Shown: positions 27,618-36,971, numbered from the stretch's first letter. The stretch: 64,000 nucleotides of DNA from Endozoicomonas sp. NE40 (GCF_040549045.1 NZ_JBEWTB010000002.1:310001-374000); one strand, 5' to 3'. Translations and numbers: made by a program. Notes: generated by a model from the sequence alone, not told the origin.

Positions 27618-27724
27618 CTTCTGACGCCCTCTAAATCCTCAACTGTGCCGACCAGACAGGGCTGGCCGGACAAAAAGGAGCAACTATAACGGTTCCGGCT
27701 TAATGATAACAGTCAAAATGCAGA

Positions 27725-28753
27725 TTAACCGGCATCTTCAGAACCAAGCACCAGACTCACCACATTACGGCCAGGTTCAGTAGCCTTCACCTCGACCGGT
27801 TCTCCATGAAAGGTCACAGACTGAACACCCGCTACGTTGCCAAAGCGAACCTGAATGGTATCAGGGACTTCCAGATCCAGGGTGGAGCCTGCTTTCTGCA
27901 CATCGGTATAAAGGCTTTTGCCTGCCATATCACGCACCTGAATCCAGCAATCCTCAATAAAGCGAATCACCAGATGCGTCTCATCCGGCAGTGCCGGTTC
28001 GACGGGGGCAATACCCGCGACTTCCTGCTCTGTCGTCTGAGCGGCCTCATTATTCAATGCTTCCCCGGGGGCATTTTCAGACATCGCCGGCGCTGTCAGG
28101 TCTTCATCAAGCGGAACGGACTCTACAGCCTGCTCTTCCTGACCAACCTGTTCTGATGCTGCCTCTTCCACCGGAGGTGCCAGATTGTCAACAGTAAGCT
28201 CTGGCTCAGGTACTGCCAGGGTTCCTGAGATTTCAGCAGCCGCCGGGACTTCGGCTTCACGCCCACCACCCCAGTAGTAATAACTGAATGCCACCACCAG
28301 CAGAATTGAAATAACACTGACTGCACCGCCAATACTCACAACAGGAGAAACCTGACGACGGATCTCTACATCTTTTCCTTCAGACAGTCTGGGTGTCTCT
28401 TTACCGCTGTCCCCGGTGAACTGATCAAACCGGTGAATAATGTCATCCGGATCAAGACCCACCAGGCGGGCATAACTCCGAAGATAACCCCGGACAAACA
28501 TCAGCCCCGGCATTTTATCAAACGCACTGCATTCAATGGCATCAATATACGACGCAGGAATTTTAAGAGCCTCGCCTACCTCTTCGGTTGTCAGCCCCTT
28601 CCGCTCACGGAATCGTTGCAGTCGCTCGCCTGGAGATTGCAAGCCTTCTTCTCTTTCCTGTTCGTGTGTCGACTGAGCATCGACCTGTGCGGATTCATCC
28701 AAGAGGCTTTCGCTTTTTGTATCGGTCTTTGTTTCTAATAAGTCAGTAGTCAT
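27725..28753 (-). CDS. rodZ: Cytoskeleton protein RodZ
   Basis: A 342-residue inner-membrane protein that links MreB filaments to the rod-shape wall machinery. The cytoplasmic helix-turn-helix (ERLQRFRERKGLTTEEVGEAL, IPASYIDAIE, VRGYLRSYA) binds MreB. One membrane helix follows (VVSIGGAVSVISILLVVAF), then an acidic Pro/Glu/Ala linker and the periplasmic DUF4115 domain (IRFIEDCWIQVRDMAGK). ATG 28753 is chosen because the open frame further upstream overlaps pilW and has no domain character. It overlaps the end of pilW by 11 bases. Confidence 0.95.
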   Translation of the reverse strand: MTTDLLETKTDTKSESLLDESAQVDAQSTHEQEREEGLQSPGERLQRFRERKGLTTEEVGEALKIPASYIDAIECSAFDKMPGLMFVRGYLRSYARLVGLDPDDIIHRFDQFTGDSGKETPRLSEGKDVEIRRQVSPVVSIGGAVSVISILLVVAFSYYYWGGGREAEVPAAAEISGTLAVPEPELTVDNLAPPVEEAASEQVGQEEQAVESVPLDEDLTAPAMSENAPGEALNNEAAQTTEQEVAGIAPVEPALPDETHLVIRFIEDCWIQVRDMAGKSLYTDVQKAGSTLDLEVPDTIQVRFGNVAGVQSVTFHGEPVEVKATEPGRNVVSLVLGSEDAG

Positions 28754-29513
28754 AACTGCTTCGACTCCGGGTATCCCGTCCCGTTTCCGGACTGGAATAA
28801 TAACGCTGCAGCTCATTAGCATAACGGGCTGCCGCGTTGTTGTCGCCGTTGGCTCTGGCCAGCCTGATGCCCAGCTGCAGGCTACGCTCATTTTGCGACG
28901 ACAGTGTGACAAATGTCTGGTAATGCTCCCAGGCCAGAAGGGACTCCCCCTGCTCATACAGCAGAGACGCCAGCTCCAGCCGGGATCTGGGCAAATTGGC
29001 ATTAAGTTTCAGGGATTTTTCAAAATTCTGCCGGGCAAGACTGCGTCGCCCCTGTTGCAGCGCAACCCGCCCCATATTCTCGAAAACACGACTGCGCTGA
29101 GAATAGCGAACATCATCTCCAGCCAGTGTAAACTGACGGTAAGCTTCGCTCAAACGGTTCTGGCTGAAAAGAAATGCACCATAGTTATTGTGTATTTCTG
29201 CCGAACCGGAACTGAGGGAGAGCGCCTTGCGAAACGACTGTTCAGCCAGTTTGTCTTCACCCTGCAGCTGATACACCAGGGCAAACATAGCATGTACATC
29301 AGGCGAGCCAGGTCGAAGTTCCAGAGCCCGGTTCAGAGGTTTGATGGCATTTTCGGTATAACCCTGCTGCACATACCCCCTGGCCAGATCGATATAACTC
29401 CGGACTGCCTGGTTTTCATCCGTCGGCCGGCCTCCAGTGGACACACACCCCGACAACATCATACTCAGCAATGCGAACATGAAAGCTGAACAAAGCTTCC
29501 GTTTTGCAGCCAT
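28743..29513 (-). CDS. pilW: Type IV pilus biogenesis lipoprotein PilW/PilF
   Basis: A 256-residue outer-membrane lipoprotein with a signal peptide ending in the lipobox LSGC, followed by six or so TPR units (for example VQQGYTENAIKPLNRALELR and GEDKLAEQSFRKALSLS). PilF/PilW pilotins take the PilQ secretin to the outer membrane. GGGGAG six bases before ATG 29513 fixes the start. It sits between rlmN and rodZ, its usual place in pilus-bearing gammaproteobacteria. Confidence 0.95.
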   Translation of the reverse strand: MAAKRKLCSAFMFALLSMMLSGCVSTGGRPTDENQAVRSYIDLARGYVQQGYTENAIKPLNRALELRPGSPDVHAMFALVYQLQGEDKLAEQSFRKALSLSSGSAEIHNNYGAFLFSQNRLSEAYRQFTLAGDDVRYSQRSRVFENMGRVALQQGRRSLARQNFEKSLKLNANLPRSRLELASLLYEQGESLLAWEHYQTFVTLSSQNERSLQLGIRLARANGDNNAAARYANELQRYYSSPETGRDTRSRSSYDY

Positions 29514-29588
29514 GTCACTCCCCTGATTATTAGTACTGCCCGTCAGGGCAGCACACATTCAGGAGGCGCACTGCTCTGCAAAGGCTTA

Positions 29589-30734
29589 TTAGGCTTCCAG
29601 CTGCCTGGCTTCGATATAACGCTGGCTCCGGCGGGTACGGTCATTGACCTGACCCACCAGCTGGCCACAGGCAGCATCGATATCATCCCCCCGGGTTTTG
29701 CGCACGGTTGTATTGAAACCCGCAGCCTGCATTTTCTCCTGAAAACGGCGAACGGCATTATTGCTGGGTCGCTCATAACCGGAATGGGGGAATGGGTTAA
29801 AGGGTATCAGATTCAGCTTGCATGGCACATCTTTAAGCAGCTGAATCAGTTGCTCTGCATGTTCCGGCTGGTCGTTCACACCCGCCAGCAGAGTGTACTC
29901 GATGGTCACTACGCGACGGTTGTCGGGCAAAGAGTTCATGTAAAAATCAATGGCATCCATCAACTGAGCCAGTGGGTACTTTTTGTTGATGGGAACCAGC
30001 ACATTACGCAGTTCGTCGTTCGGCGCATGCAGAGACACCGCCAGTGAAACATCCGTCACCTCGCCCAGCTTACGCAACATAGGCACAACACCGGAAGTAC
30101 TCAGGGTTACCCGACGCTTGGACAGGCCATAGCCAAAATCATCCATCATCAGGTTCATGGCATCCACGACATTGTCGAAGTTCATCAATGGCTCGCCCAT
30201 CCCCATCATCACCACATTGGTAATACGGCGATCTATCCTGGCAGGTACATTGCCAAAATGACGGGCAGCCACCCAGACCTGACCAATAATTTCAGCCACA
30301 GTCAGGTCCGAGTTAAAACCCTGCTTGCCGGTTGAACAGAAGCTGCAGTCCAGGGAACAACCTGCCTGAGAGGAAACACACAGCGTGCCACGGTCCCCTT
30401 CAGGGATATAAACGGTTTCAACACAGCTGCCACTGGTGACCCTCACGACCCATTTGCAGGTGCCGTCTTCGGAAAAGTGGCTGCTGACGATTTCAGGCCC
30501 GCGAATTTCAGCGACTTGCTTCAGTCGCTCACGCAGGGCCTTGCTGACATTGGTCATGTCGTCGAAGCTGTCAACACGCTCATGGTGAATCCACTTCAGT
30601 ACCTGCTGGGCGCGGAACTTCTTTTCACCAATGCTGACAAAAAAGGCTTCCATCTTACTGCGGGACAGACCCAGCAGGTTGGTTTTAGCCATTTCATTTA
30701 CTTCAGAGACGGACTGACCGACTGTTTCTGACAT
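29589..30734 (-). CDS. rlmN: 23S rRNA (adenine2503-C2)/tRNA methyltransferase RlmN
   Basis: A 381-residue radical SAM enzyme methylating C2 of A2503 in 23S rRNA and A37 in some tRNAs. The radical SAM cluster motif is CSLDCSFC. The second catalytic cysteine lies near the C-terminus in DIDAACGQL, and the SAM-binding GMGEPLMNFDN is present. GAGG eight bases before ATG 30734 supports this start. It follows ndk by 47 bases. Confidence 0.97.
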   Translation of the reverse strand: MSETVGQSVSEVNEMAKTNLLGLSRSKMEAFFVSIGEKKFRAQQVLKWIHHERVDSFDDMTNVSKALRERLKQVAEIRGPEIVSSHFSEDGTCKWVVRVTSGSCVETVYIPEGDRGTLCVSSQAGCSLDCSFCSTGKQGFNSDLTVAEIIGQVWVAARHFGNVPARIDRRITNVVMMGMGEPLMNFDNVVDAMNLMMDDFGYGLSKRRVTLSTSGVVPMLRKLGEVTDVSLAVSLHAPNDELRNVLVPINKKYPLAQLMDAIDFYMNSLPDNRRVVTIEYTLLAGVNDQPEHAEQLIQLLKDVPCKLNLIPFNPFPHSGYERPSNNAVRRFQEKMQAAGFNTTVRKTRGDDIDAACGQLVGQVNDRTRRSQRYIEARQLEA

Positions 30735-30781
30735 TTTTACACCTCAAAATCGCCGGGTATTCCTACCCGGCAATCGTACTA

Positions 30782-31213
30782 TCATCTCGTTCGCGGACAG
30801 AGTTCCGCTTCATCAAAGAAATAAGCGATCTCCCGAGCTGCTGATGTTGGAGAGTCAGAACCGTGTACGGCGTTTTCGTCAATGGTTTGAGCAAAATCCG
30901 CACGAATGGTTCCTGGCGCTGCTTCAGCCGGATTGGTGGCTCCCATCAGTTCCCTGTGCAGGACAACAGCATTGTCTCCTTCCAGGACCGACACCACGAC
31001 CGGGCCAGACGTCATAAAGGCCACCAGATCAGGAAAAAATGGCCGTTCTTTATGTTCTGCATAAAAGCCTTCTGCTTTCTCCTGACTCAAATGGATCATC
31101 CGTGAGCCAACGATATTCAGACCTGCTTTTTCAAAGCGCTTGTAAATTTTACCGATTACATTTTTGGCAACAGCGTCCGGCTTAATAATCGACAAAGTGC
31201 GTTCTACGGCCAT
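30782..31213 (-). CDS. ndk: Nucleoside diphosphate kinase
   Basis: A 143-residue cytoplasmic enzyme that balances nucleoside triphosphates by phosphate transfer through a phosphohistidine. The catalytic histidine is in the signature NAVHGSDSPTSA. The N-terminal RTLSIIKPDAV and the standard length agree. GGAGAG precedes the ATG. It opens the ndk-rlmN-pilW-rodZ series. Confidence 0.98.
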   Translation of the reverse strand: MAVERTLSIIKPDAVAKNVIGKIYKRFEKAGLNIVGSRMIHLSQEKAEGFYAEHKERPFFPDLVAFMTSGPVVVSVLEGDNAVVLHRELMGATNPAEAAPGTIRADFAQTIDENAVHGSDSPTSAAREIAYFFDEAELCPRTR

Positions 31214-31450
31214 TTACACTCTCCAAACTTGTTTTTGTTCGTGACCCGTTATTCCGAAGAACAGGGCCGTTCTTATAATTCAGTTCGAGACACTCTTTAC
31301 GACTATCTGTAAGCTATAGAGCCTTACTTACAGGAGCATCGCTACAGAATGGCATGGCGGCATTGTAAACGATGACAGTGGAACTGTCAGTCTTTATGAC
31401 CCGCAGCTCGCCGTCGGATTACACTGTTGCAGGCATCGGGGCTATCACAT

Positions 31451-32788
31451 TCATTGACAGGGTCCATCAGCCTCCGTACAGTCTAATCCTGTGCATAAAC
31501 TGTTGATCGCCATGTTATTGGCAGCATTTTTGATAATCAGCCTGTCTATGTTGGACTGAACTTTGATCAGATTATCCCCCAGAGCTTCAATCTCATAGTT
31601 GTTTGATCCCCAGTAAGTAATCTCAATATTATTGATTGCCTTCTGCGGGGTCAGATTCCAGTCAATAACAAACAGATTCTCCTCTCCCTTTTTGACCGAC
31701 ACTGTCTGTTGAAGGTTTGAAATATTTACCACTCTCCCTTCCGGCTTCCGGACGCTAAATTCAAATTTCCGCTCCTGCCATCCGTCGCCGGGGTCGTTAT
31801 ACTGCATCACCATGCGGTATTGACCGCCCCACTTCAGGGGTGATTCTGGCAACCAGGCTCTTATTCCCGATCGGCTTGGGGGCAAACCATTACTCACGGC
31901 ACCCATTGGCACAATTTCACCCGAACTGGTGTCTACCAACATCATCAGCAGGCCAGAAATCTGTTTTTGTGTCTCAGGAAGCAGCTCAACACTGATCATC
32001 TGCCCCCTTAACTGTCCCGAATAGTCATCATAAGGGCCATGATTTGAAGCCAGTGGCTCAACCACAGCACCATCAAACGGATACATCACAAAGCCGCTGT
32101 CCTGCTGCTGAACCAGACTGGCTGTTTCAGTACTGACGCGCGACTTCAGGACTCCCAGACCATTATCACAACGAATGACCGTACAGCTCGTCATACCCGC
32201 AGGGCAGTACTTCAACCCTTCTTTTGTGCAGAGTTCCTTTGTCTTTTCATCGAACACGCGACCATAGTCACTGCCCATCATAAAGACATAAAGCGTTGCT
32301 CCTTCACCGGGAAAGACTGACTTAACACGGCAGCCATAAAACCCAATATCATTAAATGCAGGATTCAGAAAGTTCAACCTGTGTCCCATCGAACTCATTA
32401 AGCCACTAATGGCTCCAGCCCAGCTTTTGCTACCTAACTGAAGGTTCTCAGCAACACCGGAAGTATACCCCTGCTTTTGCGCCCGTTCTCGCATTTTGCC
32501 TGCGTAGTATTCAGAACCTTCTATGTCCCGCTCATCATGCCAGCTGATTTCACCTGCCATCAGGTTCTGTCTCAGCTGGTCATAATGTTCAGCCCAGTAA
32601 AGACAGTGCCTGCGTGAAGCTTCTGTCAGGGCTGTATTAAATTTATAAGTGGATTCAATACCTGCGCTTTTCCGCTCACTGTTCAGCCTTTCCAGTACCG
32701 TTTCCGGACTTTCTGTATCTTCAGCAATCAACCATGCAGAGTTAATTGCGACAAGGAGCACCAACAACCATTTAACAGCAGACTTCAT
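31451..32788 (-). CDS. Exported CAP/SCP-domain protein
   Basis: A 445-residue protein with a clear signal peptide (MKSAVKWLLVLLVAINSAWLIA) from ATG 32788. Residues about 30-200 form a CAP superfamily domain: LNSERKSAG, the histidine in SRRHCLYWAEH, GVAENLQLG and MGHRLNFLNPAFNDIGFYGC, which supply the conserved His/Glu cavity. The remaining 240 residues are beta-rich and of unknown function, with cysteine pairs probably forming disulfides. Bacterial CAP proteins are secreted and poorly understood; some bind lipids or act on host cells. It faces the divergent coiled-coil gene. Confidence 0.82.
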   Translation of the reverse strand: MKSAVKWLLVLLVAINSAWLIAEDTESPETVLERLNSERKSAGIESTYKFNTALTEASRRHCLYWAEHYDQLRQNLMAGEISWHDERDIEGSEYYAGKMRERAQKQGYTSGVAENLQLGSKSWAGAISGLMSSMGHRLNFLNPAFNDIGFYGCRVKSVFPGEGATLYVFMMGSDYGRVFDEKTKELCTKEGLKYCPAGMTSCTVIRCDNGLGVLKSRVSTETASLVQQQDSGFVMYPFDGAVVEPLASNHGPYDDYSGQLRGQMISVELLPETQKQISGLLMMLVDTSSGEIVPMGAVSNGLPPSRSGIRAWLPESPLKWGGQYRMVMQYNDPGDGWQERKFEFSVRKPEGRVVNISNLQQTVSVKKGEENLFVIDWNLTPQKAINNIEITYWGSNNYEIEALGDNLIKVQSNIDRLIIKNAANNMAINSLCTGLDCTEADGPCQ

Positions 32789-32997
32789 TGTGTATGCATA
32801 CCTGTTCAAACCATAATCAAGCATGGACTATAGCCTGAACAACAAGTTCCGGTGTCTGCAATTTTTTATAGCCCGCCGGCTGACGGCAGGCACCATAGCT
32901 GCCCGTCGAAGCTTTTCAAAAATCACTCATCTCGATTATGGAACCTACTGGTAAAAAAAGAGTCCTAAGTCAGGATAACAATCAGGGACGAGAACCT

Positions 32998-34476
32998 ATG
33001 GATATTACAGCCTGCACCAGAACCGCTTCACTGCCAGAGTCGTGGCAGCCTCTCAACGTCGCCGCAAAACGCAGCTTTGTCGGTCATGCTGTCGATATCA
33101 TTACCGGTGGCTTCAGTAGTCTGTTGCAGCAACTGAATCACTACCTCCCTGCCAACAAAGCAATAGAAACCGCATTCAGTATTACCCCGGTTATCGGCCC
33201 TGTCTCCCGCATGATACTTCAGGAGAACAGGCTTGCCCGGGAGGTCACCGATTTGCAACAGGCAAATCACAAAGTGCTGACTGAAGCCGGTTCACTGATA
33301 AACACCATGGAACCTGACCAGGCCATTAACCGGGTCAGGGATCAGGCCAGAAAAGTGGATTCAATGGCTGACAGCCACGAACTCAACGCCCGGTCCGGTT
33401 CTTCGGTCACGGCCTCAGCGGCGGCTGCAGGCCTGCCATTACTGGGGACTTTCATCATTGGCGCTCCTCTCTCACTGCTCAGCAGCGCCATTAACTACGC
33501 ATTGCACAGCCTTGCCTGTGACCAGGTCAATGCTTCTGAAGCCAGGCTTGCCAGCGAAGAAAAACAGATAAGCCAGAGACTTTCTGAACAGGCAGACAGG
33601 TGGCAGCAGGACAAGGACCGCCGCGATAAACAGAAAGCATCGAACCTTCGCGTATTCGCTGGCAGGAAAAAAGCAGAGGAAAAGCTGAAGGCGTCACAAC
33701 ACGATCTGAAAATCGACCAGCTTAATCAGACGACACTAAATCAGCTGTATGCTGAGCTGGAGCAGTCACATTCTGAAACACTGCACCAGTTAGAGCAGAA
33801 AGCAGCAGAGCTTGCACAGGCAGAAAAGAAATTATTACACCTGCAACGGAAACTGAATAGAGCAACCGTCTCCACTCAGCACCTTCAGGCAAAAGCGTTT
33901 GAGGCAGAGGAAGCATTAAACTGCGCCCTGACAACCAGTCAGGCTCGCCAGGAATCACTGGAGAGAAGTCTCTCAACACTAAGAAAAAAACGCTGGCAGC
34001 TGGCTGCCGAACTGGCATTGAGTAAAAATCAGTGTTCAGAACTCTCGACACAGCTGGACACTGCCCAGCAACTTTGCCAGCGAAAATCGACCGGCCTGAA
34101 GCTGGCCAGAAAAAAAACAACCCAATTAGAAACCGAACTGAATGAAGCCTCTGAAAGACTGAGCCAGAAGACGGCTGATTCTGAGAAAATGCTTGAAGAA
34201 ATGAAAAAACTGGAAGCTCTTCAGGCACAAACTGCCCGTGAACGAGACCTGGAAGCAGAATTAACAAACAACGCTCTATCCGATAACAGGCAGATGGCAA
34301 AAGCTATCGAAGACTACAGCCGTCAACATGATGCAGATGTAGAAGAGATTGAGACATTCTCCAGACTTCTCTACGAAGCCGATACTCAAAAGTCGGATCT
34401 GAGACAGAAAGTTGCAGAGCTTGAACAGCAACTTAAGGAGGCCGATGAACTCCTGTTTGAACTCAACCCGACTTAA
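32998..34476 (+). CDS. Coiled-coil protein with hydrophobic hairpin, unknown function
   Basis: A 492-residue protein I do not recognise. After a polar N-terminus comes a mildly hydrophobic region (VDIITGGFSSLLQQLNHYL), then a strong hydrophobic stretch at about residues 130-165 (AAAAGLPLLGTFIIGAPLSLL). From about 175 to the end it is nearly continuous coiled-coil rich in Glu, Lys, Gln and Leu. That layout, a hydrophobic segment plus long coiled-coils, is also seen in membrane-inserting secreted proteins, but no direct motif supports it. A GGGACGAG region precedes ATG 32998; an in-frame ATG at 32938 lacks a site. The next gene has its own SOS promoter. Confidence 0.7.
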   Translation: MDITACTRTASLPESWQPLNVAAKRSFVGHAVDIITGGFSSLLQQLNHYLPANKAIETAFSITPVIGPVSRMILQENRLAREVTDLQQANHKVLTEAGSLINTMEPDQAINRVRDQARKVDSMADSHELNARSGSSVTASAAAAGLPLLGTFIIGAPLSLLSSAINYALHSLACDQVNASEARLASEEKQISQRLSEQADRWQQDKDRRDKQKASNLRVFAGRKKAEEKLKASQHDLKIDQLNQTTLNQLYAELEQSHSETLHQLEQKAAELAQAEKKLLHLQRKLNRATVSTQHLQAKAFEAEEALNCALTTSQARQESLERSLSTLRKKRWQLAAELALSKNQCSELSTQLDTAQQLCQRKSTGLKLARKKTTQLETELNEASERLSQKTADSEKMLEEMKKLEALQAQTARERDLEAELTNNALSDNRQMAKAIEDYSRQHDADVEEIETFSRLLYEADTQKSDLRQKVAELEQQLKEADELLFELNPT

Positions 34477-34519
34477 CGCCAGTCGCCCTTTCACCCCCTA
34501 TTGGAAATTTCAATCATCA

Positions 34520-34548
34520 TTGACTTGCCTTTAATGCCTAAATACAAA
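34520..34548 (+). promoter_or_regulatory. Predicted promoter of the Y-family polymerase gene
   Basis: TTGACT (34520-34525), a 17-base spacer and TACAAA (34543-34548). The predicted start point, near 34555, falls inside the LexA box, an arrangement suited to repression. Confidence 0.55.
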
Positions 34549-34551
34549 ATA

Positions 34552-34567
34552 CTGTATGCATGAACAG
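34552..34567 (+). promoter_or_regulatory. LexA (SOS) box
   Basis: CTGTATGCATGAACAG matches the gammaproteobacterial consensus CTGT-N8-ACAG. It overlaps a possible ATG at 34560 and lies 32 bases before the preferred ATG, so the polymerase is probably induced by DNA damage. Confidence 0.75.
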
Positions 34568-34598
34568 TATCACTATAAAGCAGCAACCATGGTCCAGA

Positions 34599-35810
34599 AT
34601 GATCGCCCTGGTTGACATGAATGCTTTCTTCGCTTCCATTGAACAGCTGGACCGCCCGGACTGGCGACACCGCCCGGTGTGTGTCACCAACGGGCGTACC
34701 GGAACCTGTATCATCACGGCATCTTATGAAGCCCGGGCTGTGGGTATCAAAACCGGTATGCGTCTGCGGGAAGCCCGCACGCTGGCACCGGATTTAATAC
34801 AGGCCCCGTCACGCCCGGAACGATATGGCCAGGTGTCATCCAGCATCATGTCGGCACTGGAAACCCTTACCCCGGAGCTGGAAATCTTTTCCGTGGACGA
34901 AGCCTTCCTTGATATCACCAGCTGTCAGCAGGTGTACGACTGTACCGTGGAAGAGCTGGGAGAGCGTATTAAAACCTGTGTGTTTAACGCCTCCGGCCTG
35001 ACCTGCTCGGTCGGCATCAGTGGCGATAAAACCACGGCAAAGTGGGCTGCTAAACAGCAGAAGCCTGACGGACTGACGGTGGTCCTGCCGGAAACGAGAC
35101 AGGAGCGGCTGGCACCGGTTCCCGTCACAGAGCTGTGTGGCATTGGCTCAGGCATTGGCCGCTTTCTTGCTCAGTACGGCGTACACCGGTGCGGTGATAT
35201 GAAGCAGATTCCCATCAGTGTGCTGGCACAACGCTTTGGTAATCTCGGTCGCCGCATCTGGCTGATGGCTCAGGGCATGGACCCGGACCCGATCCATAAA
35301 GAGACCAAAGCGCCCCAGTCCATCGGACACGGCAAGGTGATCCCACCGAACACCACGGATAAACAGGTTCTACACACTTACCTGCTGCACATGGCAGAAA
35401 AGGTGGCGGCACGTCTGCGCCGTTATGAACTTCAGGCACAAACCTTTGCCATTGGTGTCAACACCCGTCGTGGCTGGATTCATCGTAAACTGCAAAGCCT
35501 GCACCCAACTGCCGATGGTGACCTGATCATGGCGCTGGCAAACTTTTTTCTGGAGGTTTACTGGGATGGGCGGGGAGTACATCAGGTTCATATTGGTGCG
35601 CTGGACCCTCAGCCTAAAGACCATCAGGGCGAACTGTTCAGTGAGGATCATGCCCGCAAAGACAAGTTGCTGGCGACACTGGACGCCGTCAATCATCGCT
35701 TTGGTGAATTTGCCCTGTGCAAAGCGCCTCTGCTTAACCGTTCAGATATGCCAAACGTTATCTCCCCGGCCTGGCGTCCTACCGGGCATCGCAACACCCT
35801 GGAATCCTGA
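34599..35810 (+). CDS. Y-family translesion DNA polymerase (DinB-like)
   Basis: A 403-residue translesion polymerase. The catalytic aspartate motif is ALVDMNAFFASIE near the N-terminus, and the second acidic motif SVDEAFLDIT is intact. The finger-region ITASYEARAVGIKTGMR and helix-hairpin-helix CGIGSGIGRFLAQYG also fit, and a little-finger domain ends the protein. It is closer to DinB than to UmuC, but not a typical Pol IV, so no symbol is given. ATG 34599 places the motif as in DinB and lies downstream of the SOS box; an in-frame ATG at 34560 lies inside the box. Neither has a clear ribosome site. Confidence 0.88.
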   Translation: MIALVDMNAFFASIEQLDRPDWRHRPVCVTNGRTGTCIITASYEARAVGIKTGMRLREARTLAPDLIQAPSRPERYGQVSSSIMSALETLTPELEIFSVDEAFLDITSCQQVYDCTVEELGERIKTCVFNASGLTCSVGISGDKTTAKWAAKQQKPDGLTVVLPETRQERLAPVPVTELCGIGSGIGRFLAQYGVHRCGDMKQIPISVLAQRFGNLGRRIWLMAQGMDPDPIHKETKAPQSIGHGKVIPPNTTDKQVLHTYLLHMAEKVAARLRRYELQAQTFAIGVNTRRGWIHRKLQSLHPTADGDLIMALANFFLEVYWDGRGVHQVHIGALDPQPKDHQGELFSEDHARKDKLLATLDAVNHRFGEFALCKAPLLNRSDMPNVISPAWRPTGHRNTLES

Positions 35811-35817
35811 CAGCACT

Positions 35818-36153
35818 TTATATACCGTCCTCTGCAATCGTCCGGTCCACCTGCAAAAATTCTATCGGCGCACCGTTATCCTCAATAAAAGCGACCCACA
35901 CTCCGGGGCTGGGACTGTTTGGCTCAATAATGACATGCTTGTCCTTAATAGCAGCCTGCAGATCATCCACCTCAAAGCAGACATGAGGTACGGTCTTCAC
36001 CAGTTCAGGGTAGTCGGCGTCTTCTTCAAAGCGCATCCATTCCACCCCATAAGGGTTACGCCCAAAGCCGCTGACATACATTTTCAGGTGAGGCAGGTGT
36101 TTCTCGTCCTTTAGCTTTTCTTGAGTAGGAATACCAAGATGATGGTATTTCAT
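35818..36153 (-). CDS. VOC/glyoxalase-superfamily protein
   Basis: A 111-residue protein with the vicinal oxygen chelate fold pattern: an N-terminal YHHLGIPT strand with a candidate metal histidine, VPHVCFEVDDLQAAI in the middle, and a C-terminal VAFIEDNGAPIEFLQ with the metal-ligand glutamate. The substrate is unknown. AGGAG nine bases before ATG 36153 fixes the start. It lies 72 bases downstream of the XRE-cupin regulator on the same strand and may be co-transcribed. Confidence 0.8.
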   Translation of the reverse strand: MKYHHLGIPTQEKLKDEKHLPHLKMYVSGFGRNPYGVEWMRFEEDADYPELVKTVPHVCFEVDDLQAAIKDKHVIIEPNSPSPGVWVAFIEDNGAPIEFLQVDRTIAEDGI

Positions 36154-36225
36154 GCTTTTTTTCTCCTGTAGATTCTGCCCACAGTATGGCACCACTCCCT
36201 TCCGGCTGCCTTAACCAGGCGATAA

Positions 36226-36858
36226 TCAGGCAGTCACCCACAACACCACAGCGTCTTCTTCACCGAGCGATACCAGCACATGCCCCATTTCGGCATCATA
36301 ATAAGCGCTGTCGCCTTCGCCCAGTTCAACAGGCTGGTAGAACTCGGTAAACAGCGCCAGTCGGCCGCTCAGTACCAGCAGAAATTCCTCCCCCTCATGG
36401 CGCACCCAGTCCTGATAGTCATCAAAAGAGCGGGCAAACACGGTGGTCCGGTAGGGAATCATGCGTTTACCCGACAACTCATCGGCCAGCAGCTCATGTT
36501 CGTAGGTCGTGGTAGGGTGCAACTGCCCTTCCCCTTTACGGGTTATGGCACGCCTGCCAGTGGCAGTGGTCCGGGTATCGGGCTGAGTAAATAGCTGTGG
36601 AATATCAATCCCCAGTCCGGTGACCAGTTTGGTGACCGCTGCAAAGGTGGGGGAAATCTGTTCATTTTCGATCTTCGACAGGGTGGAACGTGCCAGCCCG
36701 GACAGTTTGCTGGCTTCTTCCAGGGTCAGGTTCTTGCTCTTGCGAATCTCCCGAACCCGCTGCCCCAGCTGCAGAGGTTCAACAGACGCTTCCCTGTCGC
36801 TGCGCGTAACCATTACTGACTGTTTTTCGCGTTGTAAAAAATGGGCCTGCTCAGTCAT
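36226..36858 (-). CDS. XRE-family regulator with C-terminal cupin domain
   Basis: A 210-residue transcription factor. Residues about 33-88 form an XRE helix-turn-helix (VREIRKSKNLTLEEASKLSG, ARSTLSKIENEQISPTF). Residues about 130-205 form a cupin sensor domain (HEGEEFLLVLSGRLALF, ELGEGDSAYYDAEMGH). Such regulators usually sense an amino acid, polyamine or related small molecule and control a neighbouring transporter. It is divergent from an alanine/glycine-type symporter, with palindrome GTTTCTTATATGAAAC (36972-36987) between them; this is its likely operator. Confidence 0.9.
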   Translation of the reverse strand: MTEQAHFLQREKQSVMVTRSDREASVEPLQLGQRVREIRKSKNLTLEEASKLSGLARSTLSKIENEQISPTFAAVTKLVTGLGIDIPQLFTQPDTRTTATGRRAITRKGEGQLHPTTTYEHELLADELSGKRMIPYRTTVFARSFDDYQDWVRHEGEEFLLVLSGRLALFTEFYQPVELGEGDSAYYDAEMGHVLVSLGEEDAVVLWVTA

Positions 36859-36971
36859 TGTAATTTTTTACCTGCATGATTTTATCCAGCTTATGGGCAA
36901 CTGAAGAAGTATCGGAATAGTAACCAAGCGAAGCCGTGAATTAAAGAAAGACTCCCTGATTAGCAACAATC

